64,000 bases of DNA from Acidobacteriaceae bacterium (GCA_003132405.1 PKXQ01000150.1:104584-168583), one strand, 5' to 3'. Shown: positions 27,873 to 37,757, counted from the first letter of the stretch. A program made the numbers and translations. The notes: generated from the sequence alone by a model not told the origin.

Positions 27873-28579
27873 GCCGTTTACGAATTCTTGTCGCAGACGA
27901 CCATGATGTTATAAGGCAAGGCGTGATTTCGCTGATCAAGGCCCACTTGGGTTGGGAGGTCTGCGCCGAAGCGTCCGATGGCCGGACCGCCGTCGAGAAA
28001 GCCAGAGAATTGAAGCCCGATATTGTGATCATCGACGTCGGCATGCCACTCCTGAATGGCTTGGACGCTACCCGCCAAATCATGAAAGACAATCCGAGAG
28101 TGAGGATCTTGATCTTGACCATGGCCGATGGAGATCAAGTGGTTCGCGAAGCGTTCGAAGCTGGCGCTCAAGGTTTCGTTCTGAAATCCGACGCCTCGCG
28201 TGACTTAGTTGCCGCCATCCATGCCTTGGGACACGGCAATACCTTTTTCACTGCCCGGGTCTCTAAGATTGTTCTCTCCGGATACCTTGAACATATTCAA
28301 CGAACAAAAAGCGAGCGAATAGCGCCTACCCTGACACCGCGGGAGCGCGAGGTCATTCAACTCGTAGCGGAAGGCGAGTCATCGAAACAGGTGGCCGCGC
28401 GCTTGGGCATCAGTCCCAAGACCGCGGAGACTCACCGCAACAATGTCATGCAAAAACTTAACCTCCACTCCATGGTTGAGCTGGTGCTGTTCGCCGTGCG
28501 AAACGGCATAATTCGGGTCGCAATGAGCGGACCCGATTCGACAGCCGCCGCGCAAAGGGGCCCGGGCATCGCTGCCTGA
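27869..28579 (+). CDS. NarL/FixJ-family response regulator
   Basis: A 236-residue regulator. The receiver domain (1-120) has the acidic pair in VADDHD, the phospho-acceptor Asp56 in VIIDVGMP and the switch Lys in FVLKSDAS. A LuxR-type helix-turn-helix follows at about 155-215 (LTPREREVIQLVAEGESSKQ, KTAETHRNNVMQKL). It is encoded with the upstream kinase with a 4-nt overlap, so they form a cognate pair. Target genes are unknown; the neighbours on the right are convergent. Confidence 0.95.
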   Translation: MSRLRILVADDHDVIRQGVISLIKAHLGWEVCAEASDGRTAVEKARELKPDIVIIDVGMPLLNGLDATRQIMKDNPRVRILILTMADGDQVVREAFEAGAQGFVLKSDASRDLVAAIHALGHGNTFFTARVSKIVLSGYLEHIQRTKSERIAPTLTPREREVIQLVAEGESSKQVAARLGISPKTAETHRNNVMQKLNLHSMVELVLFAVRNGIIRVAMSGPDSTAAAQRGPGIAA

Positions 28580-28676
28580 TGCCATCCGTTGCTCTACGCC
28601 ATCCTGCCTTTGGGTGGCGCGTCTGTTCACCGCTGTATCGATCTGCGGACTAACGAGTAATCTGAAGCAAGCGCTA

Positions 28677-30686
28677 CTAATTCAGCGAGCACCCGCAATC
28701 CGCCGGCGGCACATGCGCCTTCAAAAATTCGGCCACGCGCCTATAGGCGTCAATCTGATTTTCGACTTTGGCGAAGCCGTGCCCCTCGTTCTCGTAGACC
28801 TTGTATTCCGCCACGCCGCCGCGCTTTTTGATCGCATCAACCACTTGCTGCGCTTCGCTCTTAGGGCAACGAGGATCATTCCCGCCCGCTAACAGGTAAA
28901 GCGGCGCCTTGATGTGTTCGACGAAATTTATCGGCGACCGATCTTCGTACAGCGCCTTGTTCTTTACTAAGTCGCCCATCGTCGCCAGATCAGACTGCTG
29001 TAGCACGGGGTCCTCATTCTGAATCTCAGTGAACCAGTTCACAAAGGGCACAATCGGAACGCCCGCTGCCCATACCTCAGGAGCCTTAGTGACTCCCATC
29101 ATGGTCAAGTAACCGCCATAACTGCCGCCCATCAGAATTAGTTTCTTCGGGTCGACGTAGCCGGTCTGTTTTATAAAGTCGGCAGCGGCCAGCACATCCT
29201 GCAAATCGCCGCCGCCCATATCAAAAAGATTCGCTTGCTGAAAATCCTTTCCATAGCCAGTCGACCCGCGATAGTTGGGGGCAATCACGATGTAGCCCTG
29301 ATTGGCCATGTATTGCACGAAGCGATTGAACGTATTCATCGTCTGCGCCGTAGGACCACCGTGGACATAAACGATCGCCGGATGCTCAGGATTATGTGGC
29401 AGGTTATATGGCATATAGACGAAAGCAGAGATCGTCCACTTACCATCTTTGCTGGGATAGTGAACGAGATAAGGTTCGACCATATCGTCGGAACGCACGC
29501 CGCCTACAAGCGACGACGTAACTTGGCGCGATATGTTCGGGTGCGATGGTTTGTCGCTGAAGGTGTAGACCCACAGGTCGCCAGGGGCGGTGGGGCCAGT
29601 GTGCGAGAAGAGCATGCGCGACCCGTCCAGGGTGAAAGGCGAAGGGTCACCTGCAACGTGGTTCACTCCCTTCGGCAAACCGAGATCCCGAGTCTTTCCG
29701 GCGGCGACGTCATAGAGATATATGTCCGCGTTGCCATCGACGTTGGCCGAATAAGTCAGAAATTTGCCGTTCGGAGAAAACTTCCCGCCAGAGATTTCCC
29801 ACTTATCTTGAGTTATCCATCTGATTTTCTTGCTCGCTATGTCAAGCAATCCGACATTCTCGTAGCCGCTGGCGGCATTGGAAGTAATCAGGACGCTCTT
29901 GCCATCTGGCGCAATGTCATCGGCCGAGTAAAGATGTTCGCCATCGTGGGGCGTAAGCAGCGCGCTCTGCGCACTGGCAACATCTACCAAAAATACGTTG
30001 GAATCGCTGCCCTTCGACTGTTCCTGCGTATAGACGATTATCGAATCATCGGCCGACCAGATCGGTGCAACGTTCATGCGGTCTTTAGGCGTGCCCGAAG
30101 TAAGATGTTTCACCTCGCGCAGCACGGTGTCGTAAACGTCAATCTCAAACACCGACGAAGTCTTCGGCTTGACGATATATGCGAGGTAGCGCCCGTCGTG
30201 CGACCAAGTTGGGCTTTCTTCCGCAATCTCGCGCGTGTTCGTTAAGTTCACGACCTGTCCCGTCTTTGGTGAGACGAGAAAAATATCCCATTGCTCATCG
30301 CCGTCGTAATCCGACATATACGCGATCCACTTTCCGTCCGGCGACCAAGTTGGACTCGTCTGCCGCTCGTTGCTCACCGTGAGCTGCGTCGGCCACCCGC
30401 CGTTGGCATCGACCGTCCAAACATTGTTGCGCCCGCTCAGGTTGCTGACGAAGGCGACCGTCTTTCCATCGGGAGACCAGGTCGCGCCGCCGACTTGGCG
30501 CGTCATGTACAGTTTCTCGATAGTAAGATTTTTCTCCACGCGCGCGTCGGGCTTGGACGCGATTTGCTTCGCGTCGGTGATCGCCTGCGGCATCGGCAGA
30601 GTTTGGAAGGTTATGAAAGTGCTCATCATAGTCGTCAGTATCATGGTTGTCAGTATCACACTAGCAAATGGGATCAGGGCGGGCAT
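28677..30686 (-). CDS. S9-family prolyl oligopeptidase-like peptidase
   Basis: A 669-residue secreted serine peptidase. The N-terminal hydrophobic segment (about 1-35) includes a five-residue duplication ILTTM-ILTTM encoded by a 15-bp tandem. Residues 60-400 form a WD40-like/TolB-like propeller (WSPDGKTVAFVSNLSGRNNVW, WSHDGRYLAYI). The C-terminal alpha/beta-hydrolase carries the catalytic Ser in GGSYGGY, the Asp in GGNDPRCPKSEA and the His in NEGHGF. It belongs to the DPP-IV/acylaminoacyl-peptidase branch and probably degrades extracellular oligopeptides. ATG 30686 follows GAGGT at 5 nt. The gene is divergent from the methyltransferase gene. Confidence 0.92.
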   Translation of the reverse strand: MPALIPFASVILTTMILTTMMSTFITFQTLPMPQAITDAKQIASKPDARVEKNLTIEKLYMTRQVGGATWSPDGKTVAFVSNLSGRNNVWTVDANGGWPTQLTVSNERQTSPTWSPDGKWIAYMSDYDGDEQWDIFLVSPKTGQVVNLTNTREIAEESPTWSHDGRYLAYIVKPKTSSVFEIDVYDTVLREVKHLTSGTPKDRMNVAPIWSADDSIIVYTQEQSKGSDSNVFLVDVASAQSALLTPHDGEHLYSADDIAPDGKSVLITSNAASGYENVGLLDIASKKIRWITQDKWEISGGKFSPNGKFLTYSANVDGNADIYLYDVAAGKTRDLGLPKGVNHVAGDPSPFTLDGSRMLFSHTGPTAPGDLWVYTFSDKPSHPNISRQVTSSLVGGVRSDDMVEPYLVHYPSKDGKWTISAFVYMPYNLPHNPEHPAIVYVHGGPTAQTMNTFNRFVQYMANQGYIVIAPNYRGSTGYGKDFQQANLFDMGGGDLQDVLAAADFIKQTGYVDPKKLILMGGSYGGYLTMMGVTKAPEVWAAGVPIVPFVNWFTEIQNEDPVLQQSDLATMGDLVKNKALYEDRSPINFVEHIKAPLYLLAGGNDPRCPKSEAQQVVDAIKKRGGVAEYKVYENEGHGFAKVENQIDAYRRVAEFLKAHVPPADCGCSLN
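30631..30660. repeat. 15-bp tandem duplication in the S9 peptidase gene
   Basis: GTCGTCAGTATCATG (30631-30645) is followed directly by GTTGTCAGTATCACA (30646-30660); 12 of 15 bases match. It is in frame and gives two copies of ILTTM in the signal region. Confidence 0.8.
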
Positions 30687-30941
30687 GGTACCTCGATTGA
30701 GTTTGTGGGCAATGGAAAAGTTTAGCAGCGTCGTGGACTGAAAAACCTGGATCGAGGCTCACGGCTCGAATCGCCGAGCCCTATTTGGCGCTAAGTTATT
30801 AAGAATCTGTTGAGTACATTCTACAAGCGATGGTGACAGACGTCCCGCCGGATTTTTGTATCGATTCATCACAGTACCTTCGTTATGAGCGCAGCGTTTT
30901 CTCGCGCTGGAGTTTATACATTTTCCGGAATAATCGAGCTG

Positions 30942-31910
30942 ATGGTTCAGCCCGCTATTCGAACCGGCGTCTGCCCGATGTGCTCCAATCAGCTCGAGCC
31001 CTGCCTGCATCGAGTCTCAGATCCAGTAACTGGACTGGAGTTTGACGTGCTCAGGTGTCCTGTATGCGGAATGGGAGTCACCGATCCGTCGCCCGACCAA
31101 CTGCAGCCTCACTACGCCGAGTACTATGGCAACCGCCACGGGCTTACAGCCAGGTTCTGCGACCGTCGGCGGATTGCAATTGTCACTCGGATGGCGGGGC
31201 CAGGTCGCGGCAGACGGCTTCTGGATGTTGGTTGTGGAGAAGGAACATTTCTTCAGGCCGCCGGCAAACGCGGTTGGGAGACGATTGGAATAGAGTTAAA
31301 TTCGGCTCCCGCACGGCGGCTCGGGCTGGAAGTCTTCAGCAGCCTGGACGAGTGTGCGGATCGGGGTCCATTCGACTGCGTTACCCTCTGGCACAGCCTC
31401 GAACATATGCAGGATCCGGGGGCCGTCATTGCGAGAATTCGACGGATTGTATCGGACAACGGACTGATACTGATAGCCGTGCCAGACTTTGAGGGATGGC
31501 AGTCAAGGACCTTCGGATCGAACTGGCTGCATTTGGATCTTCCACGCCATCTCTATCATTTCACCGCCACATCCATTGACGGGATGCTTCACCGGACCGA
31601 GTTTGTACCGGTAGCACATTGGCACCAGGAATTTGAATACGACCTAATCGGTTGGTTGCAGAGTGCACTCAATGCCGTGTTGCCGACCCCCAATGTTCTC
31701 TTCGATTTCCTGAGCAGAAAAAAAATTCGTGGAACGCTGACGGAAAAGCTTATCAGCGGAATATCCGCTTTCTTCTCTTTTGCCTTCCTGCCGCTGGTCT
31801 GGCTTGGATCGATCGCGGGGAGAGGCGGTACACTCCTGGTGGCTGCGCGAACTACCGGACGCACTGCAATGGCTCAGCGTGCCCGCGCGGCCAGTGCGTC
31901 GGGTGACTGA
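30942..31910 (+). CDS. SAM-dependent methyltransferase with N-terminal zinc ribbon
   Basis: A 322-residue protein. The N-terminal CPMC and CPVC pairs, 26 residues apart, form a rubredoxin-like zinc knuckle. Class I methyltransferase motif I is LLDVGCGEGTFLQAA, followed by GIELNS, the DCVTLWHSLEHMQDP block and VPDFEGWQS, as in Methyltransf_23 proteins that often modify sugars or lipids in surface-polysaccharide pathways. A hydrophobic C-terminal segment (FFSFAFLPLVWLGSIAG) suggests membrane association. ATG at 30942 is preferred; the frame is open to an ATG at 30885, which adds an unconserved 19 residues. No partner genes are adjacent. Confidence 0.85.
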   Translation: MVQPAIRTGVCPMCSNQLEPCLHRVSDPVTGLEFDVLRCPVCGMGVTDPSPDQLQPHYAEYYGNRHGLTARFCDRRRIAIVTRMAGPGRGRRLLDVGCGEGTFLQAAGKRGWETIGIELNSAPARRLGLEVFSSLDECADRGPFDCVTLWHSLEHMQDPGAVIARIRRIVSDNGLILIAVPDFEGWQSRTFGSNWLHLDLPRHLYHFTATSIDGMLHRTEFVPVAHWHQEFEYDLIGWLQSALNAVLPTPNVLFDFLSRKKIRGTLTEKLISGISAFFSFAFLPLVWLGSIAGRGGTLLVAARTTGRTAMAQRARAASASGD

Positions 31911-31964
31911 AACAGCTGGGACCCGCGAGTCGCAATCATGAGCCTCCCGACCCATCATGGCGCG

Positions 31965-34411
31965 CTATTCAACCGTAACGCGATGGTCTCGTTCCTCCCA
32001 GCACGCACCGTTCTTCCAGTAGAACGTGAAAACGATTTGGCGTCCCGTGGTGAGTGTATCTGTGGGTAGGTCGACATGATGAAGGCCGCATGCGCTATCG
32101 ATGGAGTCGCTGTCTTGGCTAGTTTGCCAACCATCGAAGCTCCAATGCACCACTGCCGGTTCGACCATCAGAACCCGCAGCTTCTTTCCGCACGGCATGC
32201 TGCGCGGCTTATTGTTGAAGCGCCAGTTGAAATACGTCGCTGAAACTTTCTTGACCAGATACCGTTGCACCGTCTGCGAGGGCTGATCAAAGATCTTGCC
32301 GTCGATCAACGAGCGCCGCAGCTTGATGTATTCCGAGTGCGCCCACACCAGCGGGCATGCCGACCCCGAAGCTTTTCCCAGAAACAACTCGCGCTCCGGA
32401 ATATCGTTTGCGTCCCACACTTGCTCGGGAATCAGCCGGTTCGCATCCGTAGAGTTTTCCATCACGGCTAAAAGAGCCTCGGCGACGTCAGCGCGCCCGG
32501 CGGCCAATTCGTAATGTGCGCGCTCACCCGCCAGCAGCGGCCATGGACGGCCTGTCCCACTGCCGTCAAACGGGGATCCGTCCGCGTGCTCGCCGTAGCC
32601 ATCGCCGTTGTATCGATGCCACGCCGGTCCCTGCGGAAGTTTCACGCGCAGCAGTTCGTCGATGACCTTGATCGTATTCACCATTCGCGGATCATCGGCC
32701 GCGCGTAATCCAAACCGCACCAGCGCCAGTGCATCGGGACTGACAATCTCCACCGCCGCGCAATCCGAAGTGCCGGGCGCGCGATTCCTGATAGGAACAA
32801 ACCCTTGCAGCGGCGAAGCGAAACCGTCTCCCGAGGGCGGTGGCGCAATACGCACGTAATAGCCCTCGACCCCAACCAGCCGCGCGAGATCGGTATTGAC
32901 CGCATACGTCCGGCGCTCAATGTTGAAATTCCAAGTATCGGCCATATCCCGCAGAAAGTCAGCAGCCTTCGACTCGCCGAGCGACTCCGCCATATCGGCG
33001 GCAATCAGCAAGGCAGAGATTTCCGCCGCCATAGTGAAGGTCGAATAGCCGCCATCTTCTTCCCAGCGATCCTGCTGCGTGACCGGTCCATTCACCACGA
33101 TAAAAGCCGCCGCTTTGCGCACCATCGGCCACCACCGACGCTCGTTGCCGAAGCAGCGCGGCGATTCCCGCCGCAGCAGATCGACCAGCAGAACGGGAAA
33201 CGCCGTCTCATCCATCTGCAAGCCATTCCAGTAGGGACGGCCATCCAGCCACATATTTTGCGGCCAGTGTCCGTCGGCTTCCTGCGTGGCCTCGAGATAA
33301 TGCAATACGCGGAGAGCGTCGTCATGCGCGCCGGCAGCCAGCAAGCCTCCTGCACTTTCAACGAGATCGCGCGGCCAGATGAGGTGATAGCCGCCGAGAT
33401 CCTCATCGCCTTTATTGAAGCCCCATGGAATAGAAAGACTGGCGATAATTCCGCCCAGAAAATCCTTCGATTCGTGAGAGCGCAGAACTGCCATGCTCGC
33501 GCGATACAAATCTTTTTCTCGCGGCTGCGCGTCGAGTTTCTTCAGCGTCTGCTGCCAATTCCGCCAGTGCGAAACGTAATCTCGGCGCGTCGTCTGGTAC
33601 GAGGTCAGCAGGGAAGAAATGACCTGTTGTCCGGCTTCCGCCCACATCTCGCCAAAGCCGAGCGCGAGGATGAATTCACCGTTACACGCAGCGAGGTCGA
33701 TTTCGCCGGTCAACGCGATGTTTCCATTCTCCGCGCGGTCATACTCCCACGTCATCTGGAAATGGCGTTCGAGATCTTGCCAGCCGTCGGACGCGCCGAC
33801 AAACCCGACCGAACGTTTGAGCCACGGCGCGGAGCAGCCCAGGGCCAGCGCGGCAGAGCCACGCTGCGCGAAAAGCATCGAGGTGCCCTTGTACTCTCCC
33901 GTCCAGCCGGTATTGCCGTACCCGAAATTGGCCAGATGCGGCGCCAGCAGCGCATACAGATGTAGTGGCCAAGTTCTCCCTGGAGCGGCACGAAGCGAAT
34001 CTTCTGTAACACCACATTGCGCCACGGATCGGTCAACACCTCCTTCTCGATCCGGTAGCGGCCATCCAGGGCCGTATTCGTCAGTTCATAGACGGGTATC
34101 CCGGGTTCGATCGGAAGATTCTGAAAAGTGCAATGACGCTTCTCTTCGGAGAAGAAGCCACTGCCGTCGGTCACAATCAGGCCAAAGTCGCGTATGCAGG
34201 CTTGGTCAACTCTGGGAAAATAAATCTCATTGAGGATGCCATGGCTCAGCGTGAACCAGACCCGGCTGTGCAGGTTCAAGGCGGTGCCAATCCCGGTTTT
34301 GGCGCTCGATGTCCAGCGCGGCTCAATCCCGGGCCAGCCCGGGGCAATGCGAGGTTCGTTTTTTAGCGAATCATTTTTCAATGGATCGTTTTTCAAGGGA
34401 TCATTGCCCAC
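31965..34411 (-). pseudogene. GH15 glucoamylase-like glycoside hydrolase, interrupted by a single-base frameshift
   Basis: Two overlapping minus-strand frames make one enzyme of about 815 residues. Part 1 (34411 to about 33962, GTG start) is the N-terminal beta-sandwich, up to RFVPLQGELGHY. Part 2 (about 33959 to 31965) continues LYALLAPHLANFGYGNTGWTG and carries the (alpha/alpha)6 domain with LIWPRDLVES, HRYNGDGYGEHADGSPFDG and the acidic WAHSEY block. The break is at 33960-33961, where two bases stand in place of a codon between CACTAC and CTGTAT. Either the gene is broken or one base was lost in sequencing or assembly; everything else is intact. The intact enzyme would release glucose from alpha-glucans. 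The N-terminus is a 15-bp triplicate. Confidence 0.85.
34358..34402. repeat. Three tandem 15-bp units at the start of the GH15 gene
   Basis: Units GTTTTTTAGCGAATC, ATTTTTCAATGGATC and GTTTTTCAAGGGATC (plus strand) lie at 34358-34372, 34373-34387 and 34388-34402. On the minus strand they encode NDPLK-NDPLK-NDSLK directly after the GTG start. Confidence 0.85.
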
Positions 34412-34616
34412 AGAAGGTCGTCATCCTCACCGTCAAGCAGTGTGCCAGAAGATCAAGATTTCTGCTCGGCTTCTGGCGCGAGGTCTAAAAGGAGTTGTAA
34501 GTACTTGCAAAACAAAGTTGGTTCATGGGAAATTTACGGAGTTGTAACCTTCCATTAACATTTTCTCCATAAAACAGAAGGGCATACGTAAATCTAAAAT
34601 CAAGAGGGGTTCTCGA

Positions 34617-35624
34617 GTGAACCATCGAATCGTGCTGTTGTTGGCAGGTCTTGCCTTTGCGCTGCCCGTCATGGGGCAGACTCAACTTAACGGAGCAGGC
34701 GCCACTTTTCCCTATCCGATGTATTCCAAGTGGTTCAGCGAATATCACAAGTTGCATCCGGACGTAGAGATCAATTACCAGTCTATCGGGAGCGGCGGCG
34801 GCATCCGCCAGGTGCTAAACGGCACCGTCGATTTCGGTGCTAGCGACGGCCCGATGACAGATGACCAACTGAAGGAAGCCAAATTCAAAATCCTGCACAT
34901 TCCCACGGTTTTGGGTGCTGACGTTCCTGCGTACAATCTTTCTGGGGTGAACGCTGAGCTCAAATTCACTCCCGAAGCCTTGGCCGGAATCTTTCTCGGC
35001 AAGATCCAAAAGTGGAACGATCCTGCCCTCACTCGAGCCAACCCCGGTGTCAACCTTCCCGACAAATCGATCATCGTGATTCACCGCTCGGACGGGAGCG
35101 GCACCACGTATATTTTCACCGACTATCTCTCGAAGGTGAGCAAGGAGTGGGAAGGGGCCGCAGGCAAGGGAACCTCGGTAAAATGGCCCGTCGGCCTGGG
35201 AGGCAAGGGCAACGAAGGTGTGGCGGGCCAAATTCGGCAGTTGGATGGAGCGATCGGCTACGTGGAGCTGGTGTACGCTGTTGAAAACAAAATCACCTAC
35301 GGATCAGTCAAGAACGCAGCCGGAAATTTCGTGAAGGCTACTCTCGACAGCGTGACCGAAGCGGCGGCCACGGCGCCACAAATGCCCGCCGATTTCCGCG
35401 TCTCCATCACCAACGCGCCCGGCAAGACAGCCTATCCCATCTCCAGCTTTACGTGGTTGCTGATTCCGGAGCAGGCGAAGGATCCGAAGAAGGGCAAGAT
35501 CATCGCCGATTTTCTAACCTGGATGGTCAACGATGGCCAGAAGATGACAAACCAGCTCAGCTACGCACCGCTGCCGGCGAACGTTGCAGAGAAAGTTAAG
35601 GCAGCGATTAAGCAAGTCCACTAA
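34617..35624 (+). CDS. pstS: Phosphate ABC transporter substrate-binding protein
   Basis: A 335-residue periplasmic PstS. A signal peptide (IVLLLAGLAFALPVMGQ) is followed by the phosphate-binding loops LNGAGATFPYPMYSKW, YQSIGSGGGIRQ, DFGASDGPM and HRSDGSGTTYIFTDYLS. Length is normal. The start is GTG at 34617 with AGAGGGG 7-8 nt upstream. pstC, pstA, pstB and phoU are not adjacent, so this is an orphan copy or the transporter is elsewhere. The upstream region is unusually AT-rich, with GGAGTTGTAA repeated at 34491-34500 and 34538-34547. I could not fit a convincing Pho box. Confidence 0.94.
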   Translation: MNHRIVLLLAGLAFALPVMGQTQLNGAGATFPYPMYSKWFSEYHKLHPDVEINYQSIGSGGGIRQVLNGTVDFGASDGPMTDDQLKEAKFKILHIPTVLGADVPAYNLSGVNAELKFTPEALAGIFLGKIQKWNDPALTRANPGVNLPDKSIIVIHRSDGSGTTYIFTDYLSKVSKEWEGAAGKGTSVKWPVGLGGKGNEGVAGQIRQLDGAIGYVELVYAVENKITYGSVKNAAGNFVKATLDSVTEAAATAPQMPADFRVSITNAPGKTAYPISSFTWLLIPEQAKDPKKGKIIADFLTWMVNDGQKMTNQLSYAPLPANVAEKVKAAIKQVH

Positions 35625-35697
35625 AGCGTCGGAGCATCTGTTATTCGCTTCGAGCGCCACTCCATGGCTTGATTCAGGATCGAAACATTAGGCTAGT

Positions 35698-35744
35698 ACC
35701 ACCCGACCCGGCAAAGGAGAGTAAGCCAAAACCGGGCCGGTGGT
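35698..35744. other. Stem-loop-forming sequence downstream of pstS
   Basis: ACCACC plus CCCGG (35698-35711) can pair with CCGGG plus GGTGGT (35731-35744) around an A/G-rich 20-nt loop. It may be a 3' UTR structure of pstS or part of a repeat unit; function is unknown. Confidence 0.5.
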
Positions 35745-35811
35745 GACTCTGAAGGGTAAACGCACCCTCCAGAAAGTGGGGTTTCCGCTAAACTTTCTCT
35801 GTCAAAAAGAG

Positions 35812-35850
35812 AGGGTCCCGCGTCAAACTTTGACGCAGGACCCTTTCTAA
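35812..35850. terminator. Bidirectional-looking intrinsic terminator between pstS and porin gene
   Basis: AGGGTCC-C-GCGTCAAA (35812-35827) faces TTTGACGC-A-GGACCCT (35829-35844), a 15-bp stem with one mismatch, followed on the plus strand by TTCTAATTTT. A GTCAAAAAGAG stretch upstream provides T residues for the minus strand. It sits between the convergent pstS and porin stop codons. Confidence 0.8.
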
Positions 35851-35852
35851 TT

Positions 35853-37757
35853 TTACGGCAGATAGTAGCGGAAGGACGTGAACACCATATTGTCGAGCCC
35901 TTGCGGCGTAAGTGCTCCGTACGTAGGCGATCCACCCGTCGGTGCGGCTGTGGCGCCCGACCAGGTTTGACGAGTCACATAGGAGTACTGCGTGCCGAAC
36001 TGCATTCTGCCCTTCGGCCCGCTGTAGAAGCGGTACCAGAAGCCAATCGTGCCTTCGATATCCGCTCGCGTGTCCCCCGTGCAATTCGCTAGAGCACCCG
36101 GATTGAAGCCCGTAGTGTATGTGTTATTTGTGCCCGGCGCGGTTTCCGCATAACAACCATAGTTGGCGAAGGTCGGAGAACCGTAGCCAACGTACACCTT
36201 TTTCGAAGTGACCGGGTTGACATAGGAAGCGAAAGTCCGACCGGCGTACTCGGCTCCGACATAGGAGTAGACATCTAGCTTCTTGCCGTGATACTCCAGC
36301 GTCGACAGCCCTTGGAGACCCTTGATCAGGTGAACCGATCCGTCCGGATTAATGGTTAGATCGGAGAGTTGAGCTGCGCCGTAACGACCGATTCCGCTGC
36401 CTCCGAAGCCATGTAAGCCAAAGACGATATGCTTGTCGGCCATAGTCCAGCGGGCATTGGCGCCAAAGCCTCCACCTTCTTTCGAAGCATTGTAGGCGCC
36501 CGTCACGGTGGTGGCGCCAGTGGTGGGTGGGCACTGGGCCGCGGTGGAGAAAGGACCGCCCGAAACGCAGGGGTAAATACGGTCAGCAAATCGGTCGGCC
36601 AAACCGAAAATCTCATAGTGCCCGAAGCCCGGATCAAAAGCGATCTTGGCGACGAGATCGGGCGAAGGATTGGCCGTGTAAGTCCCGCTAAAGCCGTTGT
36701 AGGTATTGCTGGCGCCCGCCTCTCCAAGCAGGTAATTGTCCACATTGCCGTGCGTGGTGAGCGTGCCTTGCGCGTTTTCGATGGAGAAAGCAGCCGAGAA
36801 TACACTGCCGAAGTCTTTCGTTAGGCGAAGTCCGTACTGGCGTGCGAAGCTAAACCCCACGTTGTACCCGCCGTCAATCGTGGCGGGCCGGGCATCGTTC
36901 ACTTTGCCCAGGTCGTCGCTGGGTGCGATTCCCGCCTTGTTCTCCGTAACCAGACTCCACATCTGGCCGCCGACGAAGCTCCAGCCGTTATTGAACTTGG
37001 CCTGTCCCCAAGCCTGGCGAAGACGAAGAGTGTAGCCGTTGGTTTGAACCGAGGTCGAGGTCACGCCCGAAGAGAGAAAGTCGGCCGCGACGTAGCTGGA
37101 CAGATCTACATTCTTCATGCGCCCATCGGCAAACAGAGTGATCTTGGATTGCCGAGCAGATCCAAAAAGCTCCGATACCTTGCTCTGCGACGCCCCCGGC
37201 ATGGTGAGCGAGTTAAAGGGAGTGGACATATCGGCTCCCAGCGCTCGCGACCGGCGCACAAATTCGCCAGCGGCATAACCGCCGGGAGTAATGTTGATGC
37301 CCCTGAAGTGGATGGTAAGCGGGCCCTCCATTGGACCTGAGATGGGCTGGGTCTCCTGCGCGTCTTGCAAGTTGAGTTCCGGGCTGTCTCCTGCTTGCGG
37401 AACCGCGACTTGGTTGCCAACCTCTGCTAACTGAGGCTGTGGGCCCGCGTGGGTTGGAAGATTATCGGCCTGAGTGGCCCCTGCGGATTGCTGAGCTTGT
37501 TGCCAGGCCTGCTGCCGCTCGAGTTGGCGAGTCAAGCGATCAATTTGCCGCTGCTGGGCGGCGAGTGCCTCCTTCAGGGCCTGGAAATCTGCGGCGGTAA
37601 CGGTGGACGGAACTGGCGCGGCTGCGGCGGGGGATGCTTTGGGGTCGGGACCCAGGTTCGATGCGGTTTCCGATGCGGTTTGGGTTTGCGCTGGAGCGGC
37701 GGCTGAAATTGCTAACAATGCGAGGGCGGTAAGAAAAAGGTGCTGGTGACGTTCCAT
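35853..37757 (-). CDS. Outer-membrane porin with N-terminal coiled coil
   Basis: A 634-residue protein. A signal peptide (LFLTALALLAISAAAPAQ) precedes a coiled coil at about 55-90 (FQALKEALAAQQRQIDRLTRQLERQQAW). A Pro/Gln-rich linker then leads to a barrel-like region of alternating strands (LTIHFRGINITPGGYAAGEFVRR, FNNGWSFVGGQMWSLVTENKAG) ending in a terminal aromatic strand (MVFTSFRYYLP). The architecture resembles DcaP-like trimeric porins. Convergence with pstS invites a phosphate-uptake role, but nothing in the sequence proves it. A 12-bp duplication (ASET/ASNL codons, 37670-37693 region) lies just after the signal peptide. Confidence 0.82.
   Translation of the reverse strand: MERHQHLFLTALALLAISAAAPAQTQTASETASNLGPDPKASPAAAAPVPSTVTAADFQALKEALAAQQRQIDRLTRQLERQQAWQQAQQSAGATQADNLPTHAGPQPQLAEVGNQVAVPQAGDSPELNLQDAQETQPISGPMEGPLTIHFRGINITPGGYAAGEFVRRSRALGADMSTPFNSLTMPGASQSKVSELFGSARQSKITLFADGRMKNVDLSSYVAADFLSSGVTSTSVQTNGYTLRLRQAWGQAKFNNGWSFVGGQMWSLVTENKAGIAPSDDLGKVNDARPATIDGGYNVGFSFARQYGLRLTKDFGSVFSAAFSIENAQGTLTTHGNVDNYLLGEAGASNTYNGFSGTYTANPSPDLVAKIAFDPGFGHYEIFGLADRFADRIYPCVSGGPFSTAAQCPPTTGATTVTGAYNASKEGGGFGANARWTMADKHIVFGLHGFGGSGIGRYGAAQLSDLTINPDGSVHLIKGLQGLSTLEYHGKKLDVYSYVGAEYAGRTFASYVNPVTSKKVYVGYGSPTFANYGCYAETAPGTNNTYTTGFNPGALANCTGDTRADIEGTIGFWYRFYSGPKGRMQFGTQYSYVTRQTWSGATAAPTGGSPTYGALTPQGLDNMVFTSFRYYLP

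Noticed and set aside
34541-34565. Possible Pho box upstream of pstS
   Set aside because: Only one TTAACA-like half-site is visible and the spacing to a second does not fit any consensus I know.
35693-35935. 80-codon minus-strand frame overlapping the porin 3' end
   Set aside because: It spans a terminator hairpin and has no ribosome site; probably read-through of a repeat.
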